Assembly: GCA_014905825.1 (NCBI GenBank)
Contig: JACGCN010000014.1
Location: 248,001-312,000 of the forward strand
Reading direction: 5' to 3'
Source of the DNA: Lyophyllum atratum
Lineage: Eukaryota > Basidiomycota > Agaricomycetes > Agaricales > Lyophyllaceae
DNA: 64,000 bases
In this document: piece by piece, positions 48,901 through 59,162 of the stretch
Position numbering within the stretch: the stretch's first letter is position 1
Layout of the letters: each line of letters begins with the position of its first letter
Translations under genes and position numbers: made by a program
The notes under the pieces: model-generated
Told to the model about the DNA's origin: nothing
Database searches by the model: none
Seen by the model: the letters and a program-made list of their open reading frames with translations, nothing else

Positions 48901-51900
48901 GATCCTCCCGGTCTTATTCACCGCGCTATGACAGACGGCATCACTCGCGTCACCATCGTAGACAATATTCTAGGTCTCCTTCAAGTTCAAGTGGTTACTC
49001 TCCAAGACGCTCTCGCCGCCATCATCGTCGAGATCCCCATTCACGGTCCAGAACCCCCTCCTCAGACTACCGTCGCCATTCTCGGCCGCGACATTCTCGT
49101 CCACGATCTAGGAGTTACTCGCCGGCTGACCGTGGTGGAAGACCTCGTCATGGAGGCAGAGAGCGCCCCATTTGGCCAACGAACAGACCGCGATCTCGGA
49201 GTTACTCACCGGCTGACCGCGGAGGAAGATCTCGTCAACGCCCGTCTATGCCAAGTTGGCTGAGTAGGCGTCGAGGGTCAAGGTCTCGCAGCTATACCCC
49301 GACACGCCGTTCCCGATCTTTCACCCCACCTCGCCATAGACGTCGTGATAGTCGCCGCTACTCGAGTGCTGAGTCCGACAGGCGATATCGTCCTCATCGT
49401 CCTGGTAGTCATGTATTTGAACGCTCACCATCCCATGCCGGGCGCAGTCGTGTATTCGAGCAATCCCCCTCTCGTGGTGGCCGCAGCGGCTCGAGTACAC
49501 CTACACACCATGTCCCGCCAAGGCATCTATCCCGGCCAGGAACCCATGGTTCAAGACATGGCGGGGGTTCTGCCAACATCCCTATCGAGGTCATCACTCC
49601 GACCACTGCTGGCTCACATCACACACGGCCTCCTACCATCCTTCCCATGGACGAAATGCACAGGATCCCTAGTGTTGGTCGAGACTCCAGCCGTCGGGGA
49701 CGCTCCCAATCTGGTAAGTCCCCTAAACCCTGCCGTCTATAACTTCTAATGTGTTGTATAACTAGGCCCTCACGAGCCGTTCAGGCATTCCCGATACCAT
49801 GACGAAGACGAGCTCGATGACCAGCTAGGTGTTCATCGTGTCCCTTCGACTCGACGCCCTGGAGATTATCCGAGCGACTCTAGAGTCCATACACCGGCAC
49901 CAACAATACCTGTCCTCCCATCACACGCGCCGACACATGCAACTGAGGGTCGTCGACGTGACTCTGACGAAATTCGACCACTTCCTGTTCCCACTCACCC
50001 TCACACTCCTGGGCGGCGTTCGCCAAGTCTCAGGTCTGCTAGAAGGTACTCCCCAAGTGCGAGATCGCGTCATGACACCATCACGCCCCTCCCCGGCGAT
50101 CTTTCTGATGCAGAGAGGGAGCGAGACCGTGCCCATCGTCTGCAGGAGGTTGAGGGCCGTCTGCACGAAGCTGCGCACTCGATCCTAGAAGCCGACGAGC
50201 AGCGTGAGCATGATTATCGTCGTAATGAAGAGGATCGGGAGCGTGTCTTTCAAGAGGGAGAGGAACGCCGTCACCGAGAAGCTCGTGAGCGTGCTGAGCT
50301 TGTGTGGGAAGAGTTCCATTCTCGACTGGCTGCTCTTCCGGCCCCGCCTCTAGCCCCAGAACACCCAGTGGATGTCGGCGGGGATGATGTTTCCGTCCAT
50401 TCCAGAGAATCGGCGGCACAACAAGCAGCATCTCAACATGCGATCGAAATCTTGGATACGGTCAAGGCCGAGCGGGATGAATTCGCTCGTGAACGGGAGA
50501 ATGCAGCTCGGGAACGCGAAATTTTGATGGAACAGGCGGCGATGGAACGAGAACAGCTGGCCGAGCAACAGGAGCAACGCATCAAGGCTCTGGAAGACGA
50601 GCTGTCCGCGGTTCGTGCAGAGCTGGAGAACGAGAAACAACAACGGGTAATGATAGAGACGGAGCAACGCGAGCGCGACAGCGAGGCACTGTTGGAGCGC
50701 GACGAGGCTGTTCGTAACCAACTGGGCGACATCACCAACTTGGTTCAAGATCAACGTGACGCCTGCGAACGGAAGAAAGAGCTCATGGATGTACGATGGG
50801 AGGAGAAACAGGGTCGCCGTGGCGAAAAGGATCAAAAGATGAACGACCTCGAAGCCCTCGTCAGGAAGCTCTCGCAAGACATGGAGGAGACAAGAGATCT
50901 GGCGCTGGAGGCGAAGGTTTCACGAGAAAGAGGACCAGGTATGTGTTTTACATGCTATTTCAAGGTAATCTGCTCACTATTTAAAAGACCTTCAAGATGT
51001 GATTAAGACCCTGCAAGAGCAGAACGCAGCTCAGCAGGCTATGCTGAACGAACTATCCCAGAGTATGTAATAACATGCCTCGCATCAGACTTATTCCTAA
51101 TCTATGTACCCCGCAGGTTGGCGTGATGACTGTGCACGCTATCATCAAGAAACAATCGAGAGCGTCCAATCCACAGCGAATCAACAAGTTCATTTCAACG
51201 TACAAGGAGTATGACAGCTTTGCTCGCCTTTGCAGAATAAATGACTAACCTTCTTTCTTAGTATCTCGACGAATTCAGCAAAGCATTGGCTTCCGAAGTT
51301 CGCATGTTGCTTGGAGAAGTTGGGAAGTTACGGGAGGAACGCCGCGGCCTTCAGCAGTACGTCCTATTATTTAGCAATAAGTACATATCTAACGACCATC
51401 CCAGTGAACTCGGCTACCTACTGTGCATGAAATCTAAATACGGTCCTGGTGGAGAATTTGAACCAGATTGGTGAGTATGATGCTGTCCTTGTTTACATCC
51501 TGCTCATGGCTGCCCTTCCAGGAAACCTGCACCTGGCACTCCAGGTGGACCACCCATGGACCCTCCTCAACCCCCTGAGGAGCCACCTGCACCCGAAATC
51601 CCACCTCCAGCCAAACCCGGATGGCGTAAGGTGACACCTAGAACTCCCCGCATTCGCAAGCCGAAGAAGGAAGCAGCCCCAGCGCCCCAACCCCAGCCTC
51701 CACAGCCTCCGCAGCCCGGCCCATCCTCGCATTCGCATATGATGTATCGCGGTCCTGATCCCAGAACTTCGTGGAATGCATGGATCCGTACGTTCAGTTT
51801 TCAAGCCTCTCGAGATGAATGGCTTGACTCATTGTTTTCTTGTTTTAGCTGATCCTAACAATCGCCCGAGTGAGTCGTCGACGCCGTTGCCTGCACCCCA

Positions 51901-51982
51901 TCTCCTGGTGCCAGAGCCCCAAGACAGGAGCCCTGGATTGTTTGGGCCAAGGTCACCGGCGAGTTCGATCCATCGAGGATAA
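39972..51982 (+). CDS. Giant PH-domain, RS-like and coiled-coil protein (about 3,700 residues)
   Basis: Starts MTSNSSDPWSPQYGTATYTS. An N-terminal Ser/Thr/Tyr-rich region carries three TYTGTDTR repeats. A PH domain follows (exon about 41632-41999): IGLLWYLNVHDAPPYRWQRC, ALLYPQLLLLSW, GIVALDLLNCTSV, VPFHMLYADGVERLAAESLL, ERQKWVNRLWEAV. Next is about 930 residues of Ser-rich sequence with SGSYTSGTRSYTSGSRSYT, then short helices (SRDIDRIADDLRRYDD, LEAVREQLNALWEGQVSTNH). A Pro-rich part contains VIVQLPPVFDGMMDLLR and the helix ENRDAQSASVEQQRELMRYM. Then come about 890 residues with RS/SR blocks and Met/Pro repeats, and a long charged coiled coil (AERDEFARERENAAREREIL). The C-terminal part has ELGYLLCMKSKYGPGGEFEP and ends SPASSIHRG. 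About 15 exons all join in frame with no internal stop, the reason for calling one gene. Likely a cortical or scaffold protein; two or three genes remain possible if internal promoters exist. Confidence 0.8.
41072..41143 (+). repeat. 24-bp coding tandem repeat, three copies
   Basis: Three consecutive 24-bp units (41072, 41096, 41120) encode RTYTGTDT each. The second and first differ by one base and the third by two more. They lie in the N-terminal region of the giant gene, beside related TFTDTFTRTGTNT sequence. Confidence 0.9.
49104..49231 (+). repeat. Duplicated RSRSYSPADRGGR coding unit, 87-bp spacing
   Basis: Two copies of about 41 bp, starting at 49104 and 49191, each encode RSRSYSPADRGGR in the RS-like part of the giant gene; four or five silent or near-silent changes separate them. 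Confidence 0.8.
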
Positions 51983-52603
51983 CCCTGCTTCCGCATTCCC
52001 CGTCATTGCTATTTCCAAGACCATACCATATTGTCTCTATGTATTTACGAACACCACGACTTACCACGACCTACCACGACCCCGTCATGCACATTCTATG
52101 ATATGATATGCTCTGCTCTTTTTCTTGATATTTTGCTCCGTCGACTTATGCTTATATGCTGTGTTGTTATATATCTCATATCTCTACACCTGCTCTACTT
52201 ACACCATTTGGAATGTTTGTCTCGTCCATCATTGAAATCGAATCTTTTTTTATGCTCCAACCGCTTTTACAGTCCAGGGATTGAACTTCACACAGCTGAT
52301 GGCATGATAAACCACCGAATGTGATCGCTTCTGCCGTCACTGCCAAAGACCTCGTGTACTGAGGGAGAAGCCCAAATCACATAAGGGAGCGGCAGTCCAT
52401 TGGCCCTTGCCGAGCAAGAGTGGCATTTTTTCAGGAAAAACATTGCATGGTACTTATAAGCAGGTACAATTGAGGCACAACCGCATTAACAAGGCATCTC
52501 TGATTCCCGAACCATTCCCCGATCCTCCCCTTCCTCGAGAGTGCATTATAAACAACTCGATATCAGATCCCAAAAGCTAAAACCGGGCTGCCGTACACAT
52601 GAA
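51983..52603. other. Intergenic between convergent genes
   Basis: 3' flanks of the giant gene (+) and the NLR gene (-). Contains a short triplicated TACCACGAC motif near 52060-52080; no gene seen. Confidence 0.4.
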
Positions 52604-55600
52604 TCATGCAGTCTGGTCGGAGAGGGGCGCATTCAAACCATCATTCGCGAGAAACTGTTGCCAGCCTACGAATCGATAACTGAGTCGTCGTTCTACCTCG
52701 ATGTCCAGATTTTCCGGAGGGATGCCCATCGTTTCGCACAGCGATCGAGCTTCTGCGAACCTTTGGTTTGCTCCCTCGGGGTCCTTCTCTAAGGTCGCAA
52801 TCTCACCCAGAGCTCTTTCAGCTTGGGCGTTGCGCAAAAGCTCCGATAAAACATCACAATCCTCGATGACTTTCAAATACAAATTGCGGGCGGTCGCATA
52901 TTCTCCAGCGTACATTTCGATGTCAGCAGCCATGCTGAGGTGACTGTTGGAGCTAATCCTATCTCCGCTAATGCTCTCGATCGCGATTGCTCGGTTTATG
53001 AGACCTCTGGCTTCATCAAAGTTTTCCGCAACGGAGGCAGTAAACGCAGCAAGTGTCGACAGGTGAGAAGACCTCTCGAATTTCTGTTTTTGCGCTTGTT
53101 CTAGATATGCTCTGGCTTGGGTTTTGTCCTTCTGCAGCAGCGCCACTGCAACCAACAAGAGACTAGCACCCGGCCGAATTGTGTCGGCGTAAGATAGTTT
53201 GGAGTGGATGATATCCTCGCCGAATGCCTTTGCGTCTTTGAGCTCCTCATCACCCCCATTGAAGAGAACTAGCATCTCCCAAAATTCTAGGTGTGATTTT
53301 CCCGCTGTCGTAACTGATCCCAGTTTCTTTAGATCCCTCCTTGCTTTTGTCAGGAAGTCCATTGCATTATCCTTTTGCCCCGTGACTGCGATAATGGTAA
53401 GCAGTATGACAGTCATGTCCCATTCCAAAGCGATGTCAGACTTCAATCTGAAGCTCAGAGGGACGCTTAATGATGCCCTAAGGATGGCTTCGGCGTCACT
53501 GAATCTCCCGCAGGCAAGATAAGCGAAGGCGATCATGAACTGGCAAAGTCGTGTAACCCGGATTTGGTAGGAGTTCACTATTGTAGAATTCGCGGCACCG
53601 GGCTGGATGATACTCGCTGCCTTAGAAGCAAGTTCCCTGGCTTCCTCGATTCGCCCTGTGACAACCGCCAGAGTGGCTAGATCGAGAATGCACACCCGCC
53701 ACCCAGCGACGTTTATACCATACCGGAATCGTTTCATGGAGTTCTTCCAGAATAGTCCAGTCCAAAATGGTCCAGTCTTTGGCGGTGGCGAATTGGATAT
53801 GTCAAGGATGACGGCGCGCAGGGTAGTTGCACGGGCTTTATGCTTATATAGAAATTCCAAAAAAGGGTCTACAAAGTCGCGAAGAAGTTTCGCCATGGTC
53901 TTGGAGTTGGAATGGCCGAGGGCAAGGGCGATGACATGCTCGGCGTTGACGTCTTCAACTCTTAGCCACTCCAAGTTATCGCTGTACCGATTAACTCGCG
54001 TCAAGTAGCATGTATGTAGATCACTAATGATGGACTGCGCCACGGGGAAGATGCCAGCACTATCTGGCCCTGCCATGTGCAACCTGATCGGGGCGAGCAT
54101 CGTAAGGAATTCTCCTTCGCGATATATCAATGAGTGCCTGCAGAGAATAGTGACGGCTGCTTCGAGGGTCTGGCTCGGCATTCGAGGGATTAAATCTGTT
54201 ATATGGTCCTCATAGAGCCCATGGGGTAAGAAGGCGATCGTCTGCAAAATGCGGAGAGCTGCATCTCCTAGAGCTGATATTGATGGGGATTTCAGTGATA
54301 GTCCGATGGTGACTGCCAGACTCTGAAACTTCCCCCCTCCCCGTTCGAGTAAGGCGACCTTCTGGTGATCCCAAGATCTGATTAGATCCTCGGGGGACAA
54401 TCTGTTCTGCGCAGCAGCATGTGCAAGGAGATTGATGGATAGTGGATGAAAGTCCAATGTGGCTAGCAGTTCTGGGAGAACCTTGGGATCAGCGAAGCTC
54501 GGATAAACCCTCATAAAGGCGTCACACGCGTTCCTCTCTTCTAGCGTCGGCACGTTGATACGGAGGCAAACGAACGGAAGAGTTGCTGTGCGAGTCGTGA
54601 CGAGGATGCTGACTCCAGGAATATTGCTAAAGTCGATGACCGTGCTAGCGATACGACCGTCCGGATCGCCAGCTTGGGCATCCTGGAAACTTTCTCCATT
54701 ATCAAGAACAAGTAGAGTCTCGTCGGCAGATAAGTGACGTGAGATCAGCATATGGGGGTCAGGTTTTGAGCGCTGAATACCCAGTGCTCTGGAGACACGA
54801 TCTAGAAAAGTACCAGGTGTAATCTGGGTCGCCTTGATGTCGTCGAATCTCACAAAGTACCGGCGGTCATTGAATTTCTTCGATATGGCATTACTCTGGA
54901 GAATGGTAGCTGCAATGCTACTCTTCCCCATCCCACCGCTGCCGATTAGCGCGACGTGCTCGCATTTCAGCAATGCCAATGTCACTTGATCCAGCAGTTC
55001 AGTCCTTCCAACGAAGATGCTCGGCGGTGAGGGAAGGACATCCGGAAGGGCATCCCTGCAAGAAGGGAGTGAGACATAGAGAGGGTCAGGCATAAGAAGG
55101 CATACTCAGCCCTCAGTGTATCCCCCATGTTCCTGATCGCGAGAGCATTATTTGTTGCTAACGCCATTTCGGCCTAGCCTTTGTAAGATTCACTGAGACA
55201 CAAGGAAACAAAGAAATATGCTGACGATGAAGAATTGAAGCGAACTGTCCAATTTTTTCTGCCACCCTGCTATATTGTCTTTGTCGATGACAACGTTGAA
55301 CAACCTCTTGCCCATTGGGTCTTGTGTTTTTGCTTTGACACTATCTTGAATGGAGATGATGGATCTGATGGGTTATTTAAATATTCGCGCCGTTTCAGAA
55401 GTAAGACCAGTAAGGCCTGGACATCGCACATTTCGAGATTGGAAATAGCTTTGTTGATACTGTTCTCGGTCATCTGTGTCTCCGGGTGAGCTTGTTCGAG
55501 AATGCCTGCAACTCTGCGACATTGCTGCACAAGATCAAGGAAGTCGTCTCGATTTTGGATTGAATCCTACCCGAGTCCCTTAGGGATTAGCAGATATACT

Positions 55601-55783
55601 GTGAAAGCGGGCAAAGATTACGAGACTGACCTTCACGACAGTCAAGATATCTGCCACAGTTGAGAGGACTCCTTTGGCGATTTCGATAGGGATAACGGTT
55701 CTTATTGTGCCGATGACGGCGATGGTGTTGTTCAGAACAGAAAGAGTTCGTTCGTTTCCAGAGTTTTGCGTGGGTTCGTCCAT
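52604..55783 (-). CDS. STAND/NLR-type NTPase with NB-ARC-like core and TPR-like repeats
   Basis: Fungal signal-transduction ATPase of the kind linked to non-self recognition and regulated cell death; role here is inference. N-terminal exons (start ATG 55783) read MDEPTQNSGNERTLSVLNNT, GVLSTVADILTVVK, DSIQNRDDFLDLVQQCRRVA, a helical domain typical of basidiomycete NLRs. After three more joins comes GWQKKLDSSLQFFIAEMALA, then RNMGDTLRAEDALPDVLPSP. The NTPase has Walker A IGSGGMGKSSIAA, Walker B TLLVLDN, the SILVTTR sensor and DFHPLSINLLA. A winged-helix-like part follows, then about 450 residues of helical TPR-like repeats (EEARELASKAASIIQPG, YLACGRFSDAEAILRASLS). The C-terminal 830 residues form one uninterrupted exon ending NAPLSDQTA. 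It is intact as far as seen. An extra upstream exon (ATG near 56013) is possible. Part of its coding sequence is copied at 31870-31972. Confidence 0.88.
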
Positions 55784-56426
55784 CACTGGCTTCACTATCT
55801 ATGAAATATGACAACCATGCATGAGGTGATGCAGCTGAACCAAATACTATCGCAAGGGACGGCTGAAATAGACTCACACAATCGAATTAGACGGAATATG
55901 GTCTGTCGTGGAACGGGGAGTCGTACAGGCGACAACGAGGACGGGAAGAGGGCGGGCGGCTTCAAGAGTGGGGTGTATTTGAGCCTGAGATGGTCACAGG
56001 ACATCACCATGCAGCATGTCACCGCGCCGGGTTTTTTATATGTCTTCTGAATTAGCTAGAGACCACATTGGCGCCTGTCACAGGCGCGCGCAAGGTGCCA
56101 GCTTCGGATAGCGTGGTAAGGAAGGTTTCCACGATTTGAAAGGCATACTTTACTTAGCAGGTGCTTGGGAAAATGGGATGGAATCTGTTCTCCTACAAGG
56201 GGTTGTACGCGTGTCTTGGGGACAGCTTCTGCATTGTTGTGGTCAAGTATGAGAGTACTTATGTACGTAGCAGAGTATTGAGCACAGCCACGATTGATCA
56301 CCATCATCATCTGTTCACCCATTCAGGGGGCCGGTGAACCCTTCAGGTCATAAAACCTGGGAGTTGGAATTAAGGACGACTTGGTGTTGCTGTACTTGTA
56401 ATAGACGATAATACATTTGCCTGACG
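55784..56426. other. Upstream region of the NLR gene
   Basis: May hold a short first exon (frame open from about 56013 to 55880, start MSCDHLRLKYTPLLKPP) that can be spliced in frame to the NLR start; otherwise no gene seen. Confidence 0.35.
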
Positions 56427-57268
56427 TTACTCCTACGTATGTAAATGGCTACTTACAAGTTCAGTTGTGGTTAGGTCTCACCCAGGCCTACTTCTTGCCC
56501 GACGCGTACTACTTACATCTCGTCAAAGTGAACTTTGGGTGCCTGTTCCTCTCCTTCTTCCAGAAAGGCATCATATTCGGTAATGATGGAGTCGAACAAG
56601 CCGTCGTTACCGTCCCCATGGGCAGGCCACCAATCGAGTTTACATGAGCTTTAATAGCTTTGGAACGAGCTACGAAGTGAATGAGGTTAGCTGCTGGTTG
56701 TGTCATACGTACAAGCCCTAGACGTACAGTTTCACTTGACCCATACACAAAGTCAGCCACAGTTCCCAACGCGTCAACTGCCTTCCTGCTCAGTGAACCG
56801 CTTTGGCAGATCTATCTTGAACAAAGATTGCACCTCAAAGTTACTATTCCATGTACCTGTCGGTAGCACAGAAGTAGAAACCTTCAGCGCTATTCTGTGT
56901 GAGGTGGCGAACAAGGCGATATCGAGACGAAGCAGGACGAGATCTGTGAGGTCTTGAAATGAACGGCGTTCCAGAGCGGAATTTCCTTTCTATGATGGCA
57001 TGATTGGCGTAGCTGATGGCACCCCCGAATCAAGGCTGCAATTTGAACGGATGTTCAGCGGATTGGTCCAGTCTATATGACCAGAAACAGACGAGTGATC
57101 TGAGTCGACATGACCGAGAACATCAAGTTGGCATATACATTGCAGCCGCATCTGGAACAAGCAAGCTGCATCAGTGCCATATTTCAAGTAGCAAGGAAGT
57201 TGTGCACAAATCATTGGAGGCATAACGATGTGAGAACGGATATCTCCAGCTTTTACCGCTTCGCTGAC
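56427..57268 (-). pseudogene. Decayed, 5'-truncated copy of the SDR gene
   Basis: Aligns along its length with 32192-33115, the 3' two-thirds of the intact SDR gene plus about 70 bp of 3' flank, in the same orientation, at roughly 80% identity by eye. Recognisable pieces include, on the minus strand, HPKFTLTR against the intact end PKVHFDEMYAL, and KSATVPNA-region changes. Small insertions and deletions shift the frame repeatedly. The Rossmann GxxGxxG start is missing: similarity stops near 57268. No functional product is expected. Confidence 0.85.
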
Positions 57269-58021
57269 ACTGATTGAATTGGGAATATCGCGGATAAGTA
57301 GTAGCGGAAAGGAGCTAGAGCGTCTGAGACTAGCAGACCTGTGACCGGGGATAGTAGTGAAGACAAAGTGGTCGAGTGATCCCCGCTGAAACCAATATGG
57401 AAATTGATATTGGAATCATGAGATATCGTAGTAAGGATCATGAGAGACAAGCAGAGCACCTGGTCCGCACAATGTCCCATTCCTCGAGTACAACTTTCAT
57501 ACTACCGAAAGGTAGCATGCCGGTGAAGGATTCGTGGGGCTCTCACCCTCTTTCTCCCGCTTGGCATCTTTATTCAAGAAGATCTGTGACATCATGGATC
57601 TTAAGACGTTCATAGCGAAGGATCCTTGGGGACTAAAGGTAAAAAGGTTCAGAAATGGGAAGAAGGATGAGATATATCTTACCAAGCATAGCCACCCTCG
57701 GCTTGGCGAAGGTAAATAGTCAGCTGAAGGGATTCTGCATAGTCATGATCGGAACTCATTGAACGAAGCAGCGTTGGGATGTAACCGATGGTGCACATGC
57801 GTTCGACTAGTTTCTTGCACGAAGATGATATTGCGGTGGGAAGTACAATTGTGTTAAGTGATAATAGCGAAGTTGAATGCCTCTAGGGTAAATTGTACTT
57901 TTGGTGTATCTATAAAGACGATGAACATACTTTTTCATGGCCATATGAAAAACGGACAGTTAAGTCTTACCGTAAGATGACGTGGGCAGGTCGATGTGAG
58001 CAAGGCTTGATTACTGGGAAC
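57269..58021. other. Intergenic, no supportable gene
   Basis: Between the SDR relic and the mitochondrial-type gene. A plus-strand frame at 57534-57719 (KTFIAKDPWGLKVKRFRNGK) is open but unrecognised. Confidence 0.35.
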
Positions 58022-58952
58022 TCATGCAGGAAGTCCATTTGTTTCTGCTTGCGCTTCTTGGACGAGATGGCTCTGAAGGTGTGTTTGCAGACCAGGGGTG
58101 AGCTGCGTCAAGCCGTCTGCCGTACAAAGACGATAGGACGGCATAGCCTGGTACGTCTCCGGCATGATCTGGTACCACAAGTACAGAGATGAGTGCTACG
58201 GAGCGCTCGAGGATTACATCACGGACCTTGCTATCGCGGACTAGTACAGTGGCAATAATATCGTCGGGATCGCCTATCCTGCCTAGTGGAGGAATGTTAC
58301 GGTCGTCTATAAAAGAATGAGTGTAACCTGAAGGATATGCGATATGGACATACCATGAATATGCATCCACCCCTCCTGCAACTGCATCGCGCCATTGATT
58401 TGAATGTCATCAACTCCCTTCTCGAGGCCATCCTGGATCGCTTTATGCAAGATATTACGAAACTTGGCTACGTCACAACATAAGTGCTGAAGTATCACTT
58501 CAAGATAATGAAGACTCACGATTCTCGACGAAATCATTCAATCCTGCCTCCCTTCCCTCGGAAGAGCTGCCGGTAGATGTGGCTGGTAACCACCCTATAA
58601 TAGTGCTTGAACCCGCATGTGGTGGGGGTGACTGGAGAAAGGACAGCGCAAAGGCCGGCTGGTCACGCGAAATGGGTGTTGGGGGGTCTATGCGATGATA
58701 GAATAGCCCTGTATGGTTCGGGTCCCCCGAGCGTGTGTATTGAGACGAATAACGCGCTGAATGGCAGTTTGGGAAGATATCCTGTCTTTGAAGACTAGTG
58801 CGTGGACGGAATGACGTGGTTAGAGGTAACGCGCGGGCGGCTTTGAGGGACAAATTGGCTCTGCCGGGCAGTTCAATCCTATTATGAGCCCGCAGTGGTC
58901 GAGAGCGCAACGCGGCATTTTGCAGAAGATTCACCAGCTTCGAGGGTCGCAT
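58022..58952 (-). CDS. Conserved fungal protein with mitochondrial presequence
   Basis: ATG at 58952 gives MRPSKLVNLLQNAALRSRPL, followed by about 60 residues rich in Arg, Leu and Ser and nearly free of acid residues, consistent with mitochondrial import. The central part has YHRIDPPTPISRDQPAFALS and SSTIIGWLPATS. Later exons add FRNILHKAIQDGLEKGVDDI and QLQEGWMHIH, then DDRNIPPLGRIGDPDDIIAT, VLVRDSK, IMPETYQAMPSYRLCTADGL and TQLTPGLQTHLQSHL, ending TNGLPA. Four exons, about 245 residues. The LGRIGDPDDIIA and MPSYR.CT.DG blocks look conserved among basidiomycetes from memory, but no function is known to me. Confidence 0.75.
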
Positions 58953-59162
58953 GTCGGCGACACGGAAGATTCAGACTCGTGAGGGCGTTGATTGCCCTGG
59001 TTTGTCAAGGGCCTGCCTGTCCCCTCCAGAATCAACATGCGTAAATAACGCTCCTGCCGTTTCCGATCGCGAGTCGCTGTAACGCTTATCGTATGGCGTG
59101 GTCGTTGCCAGTTGCACGATCACTTCGGCGGCCCACTTATCCGAGGCAATTGACCAAGTTCC
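58953..59162. promoter_or_regulatory. Short divergent promoter region
   Basis: 210 bp between the divergent starts at 58952 (-) and 59163 (+); must hold both promoters unless the plus-strand gene has upstream exons. No TATA box seen. Confidence 0.4.
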
